A DNA stretch of 64,000 bases. Origin: Amyloporia xantha (taxonomy: Eukaryota > Basidiomycota > Agaricomycetes > Polyporales > Adustoporiaceae). The stretch covers positions 372,001 through 436,000 of the forward strand of contig JAYKKR010000030.1 in assembly GCA_036971615.1 (NCBI GenBank), given 5' to 3'. Below, one piece after another: positions 19,495-29,485 of the stretch. Every line of letters begins with the position of its first letter. Within the stretch, counting starts at the first letter, position 1. The notes beneath the pieces are model-generated. The model was not told the origin of the DNA and did not search any database. It saw nothing but the letters and a program-made list of their open reading frames with translations. Made by a program: the position numbers and the translations under genes.

Positions 19495-19671
19495 TTAGTC
19501 CCAGGGAGTGGCAGTGTTGCTCGGAGTTCCCCAATTGGACTGATGAGGGGCTAGGGAAGTACGGCGGGTGATGGAGAATGAAGAGAGGAATATGGCAGTG
19601 ATAAGTGCACTGAGGATGAACCCTAACAGGGCAGAGGAGAGTGCGACAAGAGCGATGATGATGAGAGACAT
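19495..19671 (-). CDS. G2 post-pol ORF a, small membrane protein (58 aa)
   Basis: ATG 19671-19669, TAA 19497-19495, 58 aa. Residues 2-31 are almost wholly hydrophobic (SLIIIALVALSSALLGF and on), then a polar tail with two Arg. It starts 9 bp after the native pol stop (19681-19683). Short, but the hydrophobic pattern, the ATG and the tight spacing speak for a real gene. Its role is unknown. Confidence 0.4.
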   Translation of the reverse strand: MSLIIIALVALSSALLGFILSALITAIFLSSFSITRRTSLAPHQSNWGTPSNTATPWD

Positions 19672-19680
19672 GGCAGGAGA

Positions 19681-22600
19681 TCAAAATCCTGGCGCTTTTA
19701 ACGCTCTGGGATGATCCGCATGGAACTGCTCTAACTCCGCTGTGAGAGTTCAGGGGTTGGAGCTCTCGAATTCAGAAGAATAAACGGGTCTCCTAAGCAC
19801 TGAAGTCGATCTTGGTGGGCTCTGTAGGAGCCTAAGGAGGACAGCGCTGCGGCGTCACTAGACGGAACGCGTCAGAGTGACGTGGGACAGCGAAGTACGA
19901 GAATCGAACGTCGCCGACACCTCTAGGATGTTCGGTGAGTTCGGAAGGGGAGACTCAGACTCCAGTCAAAGGAGTCAGAGGCTCGAAGTCCTCTAGCCGT
20001 GTTTAGACACGCAGAAAGAGGAGTGGTAAAAAGGATGCTCATTCCTATGCACGACACGCGTAAAGTAAGTACTAGTCACGTGATTACCAAATATAAGTAT
20101 TTAGCTAAGTCTGTACTATGTACTGAAGGATACTTCGCGGAGTGAAGAGGGTCGGTTCGCGCGTTCCAAAGGTAGATCGAAACATCATAGCGTATACTCT
20201 CAGTATGCCTTGTGAGGTGTCCGTCACATCCGCCCGTGCATTCTGCAAATTTCGCATGGGCTCCCAAGTATCGTCCGATGGAGAATATCCTTTCCATCGT
20301 ACGAGATAGTGGACCTTCCCACGGATTTTCTTGGATTCGAGGATGGATTCTACTTCAAATTCTTCGTGATCATCAACAATATCCGGCGGAGGTCGGACGA
20401 AGTTAGGACCGTGTTCTGGAGTCTCGTGGTAGCGCGCAAGAAGCTGCACGTGGAAGACTGGATGGATCTTCCAGGTCGGAGGTAGAACAAGCCGGTAAAC
20501 TAATGGGGAAAGAACCTCAGCGACTTTGAAAGGGCCATAGCGACGAGGAGCTAATTTGGCTGATGGATGTGTGGTATGGATGTTCTTGCCATCAAGCCAG
20601 ACCTTGTCGCCCTTCTCGAAAGGAAGGAAGTTCTGTTGGAAGGTTCTGTCGGCCATTACCTGAGAAGCTAACTTATGACTGGCCGAGATTTCTGCGCAAA
20701 GTTTCTCCAACTTCTCAAGCCTATTCTGATTGGAAGGTGCGAGGCTCGGAGTGACCGCAGGTACATGGGAACAGGGAGAATAGCCCATAAGAGCTTCGAA
20801 TGGAGAACAATGGATGGCGCTATGATACCGGTGATTGTGTGCAAATTCAGCGATGGGGAGGAGTTCAGCCCAATCTTCTCCTCGATGACTGCAAAAGATT
20901 CGAAGGTAGAGTTCTAGTTCTTGGTTAAGACGTTCAGTTCCTCCATCAGTCTGAGGATGGTAAGCGGTAGAAAGCGCTTGTTGGATTTTGAGCGCTTTGA
21001 GAAGTTCGGAAAACATCTTTGATGCGAACTGTGTGCCTCTATCCAAGATCAGTTTCTGGGGAAGTCCATAGTGTCAGAATACTTGGTCTTGATACAGGCT
21101 AGCGGTTTCTTCGGCTGTGCAGGTCTTCTTGCAGGGAATGAATACCGCAGCTTTGGTTCCATCGTGATCAGAAACCACAAGGCACGAGTCAAATTCTTTT
21201 GATTCAGGAAGATCTGTGATGAAGTCCATGGATACGACTTGAAATGGTTCAGAATACTTCAGATCAATGGGTTGGGCCGGGATCTTCGGAGGATTAGTCA
21301 CTGGCTTTGACATCTGGCAAACTGCACATCCAGTGATGTAGTTTCTGATGAATACACTGATGCCGGGCCACCAGTAATGCCGTTGGAGCAATTCCAGTGT
21401 TTTCCATCGGCCCGGATGACCTGCAGTAGCTGAGTCATGGAAAGCACTCACAATTTTGCGACGTAGTGCGGGGTCTTTGGGAACATAGACGCGACCCTTG
21501 TAGGTCAAAAGATCGTCTTTGATTTCCCAGTCAGCTAGGTCACGAATAGGCTTTGGACTGTGTCCAGACAGTAAGGTCTTCAGAGCGGATTCCGCTTCGG
21601 GATCTCTGCTATTGCAGGACAGAATCTTTGATCGAAGCTCTGGGTCGTAGGTGAATTCGAAAGTGGTAGCACGAATGAATAAATCGTCCGGTAACAAAAT
21701 AAGACGTTCGTCAAAGGGTTCCCCCCCAGTAGGGTCGTGGTCTACATGTCTAGACAGTGCATCCGACTTGCCCATCCTTGAGCCGGGGACGTGATGCAGG
21801 GTAAACTCAAACATGGACAGGAAAAGACTCCATCGTGCTTGGCGTGGAGTGAGCCTTTGAGGCTCGCGGAAGTAGGTCAAGTTCTGGTGGTCGGTGAGGA
21901 TCTCAAAGGGTCGCTCGGCACCCTCGAGATAATGTTTCCAGGCGCGCAGGGCACGGACAATAGCGAGGAGTTCATGGTCGTAGATCTCATAGTTGCGCTC
22001 GGCAGGGTTGAGTGATTGAGAAAGATAAGAGCAAGGATGCCACAGACCGTCAGAGTGCTGCTGTGACAGGACACCGCCGGTCGCAAACTTGGAAGCATCA
22101 GTTTTGACACGGTAGGGCAGCATGCGATCAGGTAAACGCAGCAGAGGAGCATTCATGAAGAGGTCTTTCAAGTCCAAGAAGGCTCGGTGCTGAGATGCAG
22201 TCCAGACAAAGGGCTGCGTTTTCTGTGTGAGATCGAACAACGGACGCGCAATGGTGGAGTAGTCTCGAATGAAGCGTCGATAGAAATTAGCAAACCCTAA
22301 AAAGGATTGGACTTGCTTCACCGTTGCTGGTGTGGGCCAATCAGCGATACCAGCAAGCTTGACTGGGTCCATCTTCACAAAGCCATTACCGAGGATGAGG
22401 CCGAGGAATTCGATCTGTTGGACATTGAAAATACACTTGTCAGGTTTCAGAAAAAGATCGCTGTCAATGAGTCGTTGCAGGATGCGACAGGTGCGCTCAT
22501 GATGAGTAGCTAAGTCCAGGGAAAACCACAAGAAGTCATCCATGTAAATGAGAAGCCAGCCTTCTTTGATCATGTCGTCAAAGGTAGTGTTCATCATGGC

Positions 22601-23830
22601 TTGGAAGGAGGCTGGGGAGTTGCAAAGCCCGAAGAACATCACAGTGGGTTCAAAAAGGCCGTGGTTGGTAATGAAAGCGGCTTTCCATTCGTCCCCCTTC
22701 TTGATGCGCATGTTATTGAAGCCTTTGCGGACATCCGCTTTGGAAAAGAAAGCAGCATGGCGGATTTTCTCAATGAGATCAGAGACAAGGGGCAAAGGGT
22801 ATCGATTCTTCACAGTCCATTCGTTGATATAACGATAATCCTGGCAGGGACGAAGATTGCCGGATTTTTTGTCAACGAAGAAGAAAGGGGAGGCTTGTGG
22901 AGATTTGGAAGGTCGGATATACCTGGACGCAAGGTTATCAGCAAGGAACTTATCAAGTTCAACTTGCTGTTTCGGTGATAAGGGGTAGACCTTCCCCCGT
23001 CGGGGTACGAAGCCTTCTTTAAGATCAATGGCGTGGTCATACTCCTTATGACTAGGAAGACGTTCGGAGGACTTCTTGTCAAATACCTGGGCAAAAGCAC
23101 AGTAGACGTCGGGGATGTGAGCCATTGGATCGATGTTAATCTCCAAGTGTTTGTGGGCAAGCTTCTGTGAAGGGGAAAGACGACGGACATAGTGCACAGA
23201 GGTCTTGAGGCAAAGAAAGCGCACTAAGCAGTTGTCATCTTCTAGAGTTGTCTGCAAGGGTTCCGCTACGTGATCTGATTCGATGTCTGTGGGATCAGGC
23301 CCGAACTTCTGCAGTAGTTTGAGTACGATGGAGGGTGGTTCGGAGGAGATGCGCAGCGATGTTAGTAATGCGGCAATTTGCTGGCTAAGTTTCTGGCGGG
23401 GGAACGATAGAGTACCCTTCTGCCAGTCAATGGTGGGATTCAAGCGATGTAGCCAGGAAAGGCCAAGGATAAGATGCTCCTTGCCAAGTCCAGTGACATA
23501 AGGATGGATGCGATCCGTATACGTCCCAAATCTCATGTCTAATGTGGCAAAGTGGGTGATACGTCCTGCAGTGTTTTCGGATCCATCAATGTTGAGGACT
23601 CTGATTGGTTTCGCGAGTTCGAGGGATGTGATGTGGTGTGCTTTCACGAAGCCGAGGTCTATGTATGTTTCCATGGCTCCTGAGTCAAGGAGCGCATTGG
23701 TTGTGACGGTTAGTTCAGCCTGGTGCAGCGAGACGGCATAGCGCAAAGAGGATCGATTGTCTCCAGCTACAATTACATGAGGCTCAGCAGTCCCTCGTAT
23801 AGATGTCACGGCTACCGAGGGTGTTAAAAA
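19681..23830 (-). pseudogene. G2 Ty3/gypsy Pol, broken by one TGA and a solo LTR
   Basis: The frame overlaps the gag end in the -1 frame and is open upstream of the GTG at 23809. In order: protease with L-L-D-S-G-A, reverse transcriptase with YMDD, RNase H with K-T-D-A-S-K and TDHQNLTYF, integrase zinc site (H...C-A-V-C), catalytic region with L-D-R-G-T-Q-F and H-P-Q-T-D-G-G-T-E, and a chromodomain with LVRWKGYSPSDDTW. Damage: TGA at 21074-21076 just before the second catalytic Asp region, where Arg (CGA) is usual; and a 488-bp solo LTR (19741-20228) inserted near the end of the chromodomain. Beyond the LTR the same frame continues for about 20 codons to a stop at 19681, so the end of Pol is preserved on its far side. 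Confidence 0.9.
19741..20228 (-). repeat. Solo LTR of the G1 family inserted in G2 pol
   Basis: 488 bp, the inverse of 8148-8635, same TGTGAC...CTCACA termini. It is flanked by TCCGC on both sides (19736-19740 and 20229-20233): a perfect 5-bp TSD. No internal region remains, so an inserted G1 element has been reduced to one LTR by LTR-LTR recombination. The interrupted pol frame reads into the LTR for 41 codons. Confidence 0.95.
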
Positions 23831-25458
23831 TCCATGGAGCGAAGGGTAGAAATGAAATCGTTCTTCTCCGATTCTGACATATGTTCGAGGAGTTTGATTG
23901 CTTGCTCGGGCTTTGGTAACTCTTTTACTTCTTCGATTTTAGAAGTGGAAGGAGTGTCATTGGAAGTGGCAGCGCAGACGCGAGTGGTGCCTTTGCAGTT
24001 GTTGGCCGTATGACCAGGCTTGCGACAACGGAAGCAAAGGTTATTGTCCTGGCAGTGTTTGCGTTCAGCGGGGGTGAGCGGTGCAATCTTGCTAATGTTC
24101 TGAGTATCGTCGCCTTCCTGTATGGCACAATTCTTCTGGCCTCGAAACCTGTTGGATCTATTCCCTCTCGATCCTCTGTTGGACCGCTCAGGACGTGCAT
24201 CTGCCTGGAAGTCCTGATAGTTGCAGTCGAGGGCAATAATCTTTTCGAGCCATTCTTCTAGGGTCGAAGGCAAGGGGACATGGTTGTGAATGAGGCGATT
24301 AATACGGGGTGGAATGGCCTTCTTCAATATCTCAATTTGACCCAGGTCGTTGAGACCACAGGTTCTTGCTAGGGATCGAAATTCGGATGCAAAAATCTCT
24401 CCAGAATGTCCCTCGGTCATTCGGACTGCTTTGAGCATCGACAGGGATGAGGCCGACGTGTCTTGGACTCCAAAGGTACAAAGGAAATGCTGCTGGAACT
24501 CGTCCCAGGAGGGCAAAGATGCTGCATCACCATTCTCATCTTTGGGTGCATTGAGAAAGTTGTTGACATAAAACTGCACATTGGGTCCTTTGATGTAGGA
24601 GAGCGCACAAAGGACCATGGCGTCGTTGGTGGTGATTTTGTCAGCATTGACTCTGAGATGGATGGCTAGATCGCTAAGGAAGGCGGTGGTTTTAGCTCGA
24701 TCTCCATCGAAGACTTCTGGTTCTTTGAAGAGTTTTGACATGTCGTCGTCTGGGTCTGGTTCGGTGAGAGTAACTGGGTCTTCAGGATCTTCCGGATCAG
24801 GTGGAGGTACGTCAGGTTCTCTTTCCTGATGTTCTTCGTCTAAACCAAATCCGCTAGGGCTAGGTTCTGCTGGAGGATCCGCTCTTTCTCTTCGAGAAGT
24901 AGAAGACGAAGCGGGCTTTGTTTCGTCTCTGGTAGAGGTGGGTTGTTCTGAAGTGGGAATCGCAACGGAGGAGTGGAGGACAATGCGTTGCCGATCTTCT
25001 GAAGAAAAACCGGAGACAATGTCGCTGAGCTGCTCTGGCCTAGTGAGGGTGTTATCGTCGTCGGCCGGAAGGGGATCCGGGTTGTATCGATATGCGCAAG
25101 GTTGTCGAGGGCAGGTTCGCCAGCAATTGTACTTTTGATCAAAGTACTGGTCCTGAACGAAGTTGGTATGATACCGATGAGGCGATGTGTAGCACTTTCT
25201 CGAAGCAGTGATATCGTCGAAAAGGTCAAAGTCGTTGGGGACTACTCCGTATTGTGCGTTGTCTGGAGTAGCACAATGGTTGCGGACAATGACGTAGTTG
25301 GACTGGTCGGGAGTTCGAGCGAGCTGGTTGTTTTTTACAGGGTGGGAAAACCTCCTGTTAGGACAAGGTTGTATGTTACAGATGCGATAAGTTCCGGTAC
25401 CAACAGAGGTGATGTCTCGTTTGTCTCGGGGTCGAAGAAATGAAGGAGTTGGTAGCAA
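23824..25458 (-). CDS. G2 Gag
   Basis: Open frame of 544 codons beginning with TTG at 25458. The first in-frame ATG I see for the core is at 24741 (D-D-D-M-S-K-L-F), leaving about 305 aa. The core has the usual gypsy Gag helices (F-D-G-D...F-L-S-D-L-A) and a CCHC knuckle C-F-R-C-R-K-P-G-H-T-A-N-N-C. The upstream 240 codons are low in hydrophobic residues and may be a genuine N-terminal extension or leader. Gag ends TTT-TAA and Pol is in the -1 frame across it, so Pol is probably made by -1 slippage or by another recoding event at this site. Confidence 0.8.
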   Translation of the reverse strand: MLPTPSFLRPRDKRDITSVGTGTYRICNIQPCPNRRFSHPVKNNQLARTPDQSNYVIVRNHCATPDNAQYGVVPNDFDLFDDITASRKCYTSPHRYHTNFVQDQYFDQKYNCWRTCPRQPCAYRYNPDPLPADDDNTLTRPEQLSDIVSGFSSEDRQRIVLHSSVAIPTSEQPTSTRDETKPASSSTSRRERADPPAEPSPSGFGLDEEHQEREPDVPPPDPEDPEDPVTLTEPDPDDDMSKLFKEPEVFDGDRAKTTAFLSDLAIHLRVNADKITTNDAMVLCALSYIKGPNVQFYVNNFLNAPKDENGDAASLPSWDEFQQHFLCTFGVQDTSASSLSMLKAVRMTEGHSGEIFASEFRSLARTCGLNDLGQIEILKKAIPPRINRLIHNHVPLPSTLEEWLEKIIALDCNYQDFQADARPERSNRGSRGNRSNRFRGQKNCAIQEGDDTQNISKIAPLTPAERKHCQDNNLCFRCRKPGHTANNCKGTTRVCAATSNDTPSTSKIEEVKELPKPEQAIKLLEHMSESEKNDFISTLRSMDF

Positions 25459-25868
25459 CTCGCAGGGGCAGTGATGTAGCTTCTAGTAGCCACGGTTCGC
25501 AAGGTAGGCTAGAGTCTTTTGCTAGTGTTAGGAGCACAGTTGGGACGAAGGTAGCCTACGGTGCGACGTAGAGCGAGAGTGATGTTATTCAGAGTAGTGC
25601 TGTATGACAGTAGTTATACAAGAGCGAAAGACTAAGGGATAGAGCGAGTAAGTAGGGGTTTATATAGCTAGTCATGGTTGAGCATGAGTAATGCGAAATA
25701 GGAGTCAGGTGATAGCTAAGTAAGGGATGAGTCATGGTTGCGCATGACGACGAGGCAGTGTGGAATGGAGGAGGAGTCATGGCGGTTGCGCGCTAAGTAT
25801 AGTACAGTGAGTCATGGTTGGGCATGACAACAAAGCAAGTGAACAGTAAGGTGAAGTAATCAAGGAAA
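25459..25868 (-). repeat. Probable G2 5' LTR and leader
   Basis: No gene. Four spaced copies of a motif close to TCATGCNCAACCATGACTC (minus strand) lie between about 25660 and 25830, followed by a TATA-like TATATAAAC near 25660-25668. This looks like U3 enhancer repeats and a core promoter upstream of gag. A second copy of this LTR is not present after pol, so the borders cannot be fixed. Confidence 0.45.
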
Positions 25869-26521
25869 TTGGATTCCCTCGCTGACCCCTATTTCGACTT
25901 GGCGCCATCGCCACAGCACACTCCAAGACCTGGAGGAAACTTCAACATCCCCTTGTCCACTGGCCCTCGTTCGCCATCCACCCACAACCGTGCTGTGTCT
26001 AGATCTCCCCCTGACATTGTGTGTTGGGATTTGCTCGACCTGCCGCCCACTCCTTCACCGGGTATGGTCTCATTCACTCCATTAGTCTGATGTACTCATT
26101 CATTCTATCATTTCAATACAGGACCCGTTGCTCTACCGGATGGCGGTGTAGATGGCAGCATGAGTGGCGCCGGGATGGTGTTGGGGATGGCACCAGGGAT
26201 GGCACCGAGTATGGCGTCGGGGATGGCACTGAGTATGGCGCCGAGTATGGTGTCGGGGATGGCGCCAGGGATGTCTCTCGCCTGATGTCTTCGCCATTCG
26301 CTAACAGCAGAGAAGAGGGCTTCCCTAGCACAAGGGATACCCAAATCATGCATTTGCAAGGGGCAGCTTTGCAAGAAAAGCTGAAGCGCATTGAAGAAGA
26401 CATCAATGTCGCCAACACCATCCTCAGGCTCAACCAGCCTATCAAAACTCTGCTCACTGCTCGGCCCCCTCGCGATGCTGTCAGCCAGGTGGAATCGATG
26501 ATGTGGGATGGCTATATTTGA
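25869..26521 (+). pseudogene. 3' part of the proline-rich gene in E copy 2
   Basis: Same last intron (about 26061-26121, GT/AG) and last exon as at 11641-12041, ending W-D-G-Y-I. In the Gly-Asp repeat this copy has GCCGGG where copy 1 has GCCGGGG, a one-base loss that breaks the spliced frame. 5' exons are missing. Confidence 0.7.
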
Positions 26522-27075
26522 GTACCATACAATGTAGACAGTAAATATTGGTTATCACACTGTCAATGTATCCCATTACTGTCTGTGCTTGAGTAGTCTA
26601 ATTGGTGATACAAATGAAACATCATGTGAAACTCAACAACAGGCAGTGTTCAAGCATATTTGTCATTGCAATGCATACAGTACACACTATGTGTATAGAA
26701 ATGTCGTAGAAGACATCAGCCGACAGTAGAGTTCAGGGAGAATTATAGTGTTGATGTATGGCGCAATGGCCAACCCATCCGCCCAGGGGTAAAATATAGC
26801 CGAACAGAGCAGGCAAAAATATAGCGGTAGAATATAGCGTGGTTGGCCAACACATCTCCACAGGGTACATTATAGCGTTGGCCGAAGCTACAGAGCAGGC
26901 AAAAATATAGCGGTAGAATATGGCGCAGTGGGCCGACACATCGCCCCAGAGTATATTATACCATTGGCCGAAGCTACAGCGCAGGCAATATTATGGCGTC
27001 GGCCGACGTCCGCTCTCCTTACACTGTAGGGAAAATATCACCCATATCTCTCCCTATAGTGTAGGCTATAGTGAC
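25869..27075 (+). mobile_element. Element E, copy 2 (one end only)
   Basis: 25869-26946 is the inverse of E copy 1 (8636-9045 plus 11625 to about 12290) and lacks the D1 insertion. It continues outward for about 130 bp that copy 1 has lost, to a terminal repeat ending near CTATAGTGTAGGCTATAGTGACT. The left border at 25869 falls mid-exon of the proline-rich gene, so the rest of this copy is gone. Confidence 0.75.
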
Positions 27076-27533
27076 TGTATGGTGTGGCAGTCGTCGCAAA
27101 ATGACTAAGACGGCTCAGCCCGGCTTGAGCTTCGCGTGATGGACAGCTGTCATCACCGGGCCGACATCACGCTTCGCGCCAATCCTCTTCTATAGACACT
27201 CAAGCCGCCACCTTCCACATTAGATACAGGGCGGGTGTCTGCTGTTCCCTCTTTGTACACTACCTCATTAGGATTTATGCAACGAGGCTCAAGTTCCCGT
27301 CCTCCACGTGGTCACTGGATTCGCATTTTCTCCTCATCCGCATGTTCATCTATCTATTTCATTTTCCTAAATTTTCTCTTTGCAAAGTGATTTGCATCCT
27401 CATGTCCCTATATTCACATGTCTCCAAAATCTCGTCAGTGTGTTCTATGACTGCCCGGCGTCTCAAAGCTCGTATAAAACTTGGCTGGGGTCTGTTGCTG
27501 AAAGTCACTACCACAACTCTTTTCTCCGTTCAT
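27076..27533 (+). promoter_or_regulatory. Upstream region of the Cys-rich gene
   Basis: No gene or repeat recognised. It contains a CT-rich tract (about 27315-27375), common before basidiomycete starts, and upstream ATGs at 27342 and 27401 in the same frame as the gene. The true start could therefore be further upstream than 27534. Confidence 0.35.
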
Positions 27534-29352
27534 ATGGCTCCGGTATTCAGCAAGCTCTCAGCCTCACCTCGTTCTGAGTTGACTGTGTCCGAACGCTATG
27601 ACGACGAGGAATCCGTGTGGAAGCACATATTGAAGATAACGCCATGTATTCAGACATTCACCGCCGATCCTGTACCGTCTCTTAAGGATGCTGCATAGTA
27701 AGTGGCCGTTCTAGTCAGTTTCGAGAATTGTGTCTTGCTAAAGTAACATGTTCAGCCCGTGCGATAGCCTTCAGCGCCCTATCCCACTCGATGAACTTGT
27801 CGCCTATTGCGACAAGTTTGATTGGTTATCAAACATAACCTGTTTTTGCTCGCTGCGCAGTGGCCCCGACCATCCAGTCAAGCTTTTTGTCCCATGGAAA
27901 GGTGAACATGCCGACAATCCATGTCTTGGCTGTGCACATTGGAAGCGTGGTAAGGTGACCGGATGCTCATATTTTCGTAAGTAAACATACACCTAGCTGC
28001 TTGCAGTGTAATTCCTGATTCCGCCGTGACACACAGTCAATCTATGCCGCTTGCTGCGTCTGCCTACTAGTCTCACTGGGCAATCTTATGCACTTTTCCC
28101 TCTGAAGGATCCGTTTGGGACTGTTGGGAGTAGTAAGTAATTCTCAACTGTTCCTCTAGTGATCACGCCTGACTGGCCAATCCTAAGATATGTCTGATAA
28201 AGAGAACTCCGCTGGTATGTTTTCTTTTATATAACACTTCGGTACTGTCAGCTAGCTGATGGCATACGACCTGTAGCAGGCCCGGGGCCCTCTTCGCAGC
28301 AACAGAAAGGTTAGTATTAAATTGTAGAAGTGTTTCGCTGGTTCACAGTCATATATAGGGAAGCAACACATGTTGCCGGCTTCATACAATAAAGTCGAGC
28401 CCCCCTCACCGTCCGGCAGCGCAATGTTCTCAAATTTGAACGTGATGTTACCGTTTAGCCATGAATATAGAATTCAGAGGCCTATCACATCTACACCTCA
28501 GGCTCGTCGGCCATACTATGCCGCGGCAGGGATTCAGACACCTACCATTGGTAAGTGTTGCCTTTAGCTTCTAGATCTGAACACTGTCGTCTCATGCATA
28601 ATCTATGTTTAGGTGACTGGCCTGGTCTCGAACGTGAGTACTTGCACTGTCTTTTGTTGCAACTCTCCACTAACGCATGACGTAGACATGGCACCAGGCT
28701 ATGTTGACGATCCCCTGCGAATATCGACTACACCCCCGCAAGAATATGCTCACCGTGGCCTTCATGACCTGCCGCTTCCGTCCGACGAAGAAATGGATGC
28801 CACCATTCTCAAGCTCATTAGTCGTGACAATCCTGGTGTCGCATACACGCAGTTGCTATCCGTCTTGGGTGGATGCCGCCATTGCGGCCTCTGTATGGGA
28901 GTAAACATGTTCCTTCACCACACTTGTCCTCCCATTCCAGAGAGCTCCCCACTTTCCGATCCGTCACAATCCTCACAGCCATCTTGTGGTACTCGACACC
29001 TGTTATCACCTCTGATCGGTGGCAGTTCGTCTCTCGCACTCGAAGAGTTGCATTCATTCACTTCAGTCCCCGATACCACTTATCCGCCATCCACCTCGAG
29101 CAGTATGACCATAGGGACTCCTTCGACTGAGTCATCTGTTGAAGTCATTCGTGCTCTCCTTCCTTGGGTTCAACCTCTCTTGGCAAAAGAGAGGCCAGTT
29201 CTGAAAATTTTCCATCGTCTCCCTCTCATGACTATCATCTTCAATCTCAGCGTCCCGTGAAACGTAGGCGAATCCTCAGGGCATGCATCCCAAAAGCTGA
29301 GCAAGCTCGTGAGGTCATCGATCTCACACTTGACACCTCGGAATTCGATTAG
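27534..29352 (+). CDS. Cys-rich protein of unknown function, nine exons
   Basis: Inferred exons: 27534-27697, 27756-27976, 28037-28132, 28188-28214, 28280-28309, 28359-28550, 28613-28633, 28686-29197, 29251-29352. The sum is 1,365 nt (454 aa) and all phases agree. Two Cys clusters are seen: one in exon 2 (C-F-C...C-L-G-C-A-H-W-K-R-G-K-V-T-G-C) and one in exon 8 (G-G-C-R-H-C-G-L-C-M...H-H-T-C), both likely metal sites. The end has a basic stretch R-P-V-K-R-R-R-I-L (nuclear localisation type) and V-I-D-L-T-L-D, which resembles a SUMO-interacting motif. I infer a nuclear, possibly nucleic-acid-binding protein. Donors of the last introns are weak, so the C-terminal joins are the least certain. 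It could be cargo of an older element. Confidence 0.6.
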
Positions 29353-29485
29353 GGTGATTGTATTTACTTTCTCTGTAATGTTCTGTATCATATCTTGAGT
29401 TGGTGTGCCGTTTTTGATAGTATGATTTGAGTATATATGCACGCATGTTGGGAAGACGTGTATGTTCTTAGTCGACTGAAACTCA

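Noticed and set aside
20105..20228. The G2 chromodomain having a natural 41-residue tail
   Set aside because: That tail is LTR sequence shared with G1 and bounded by a TSD.
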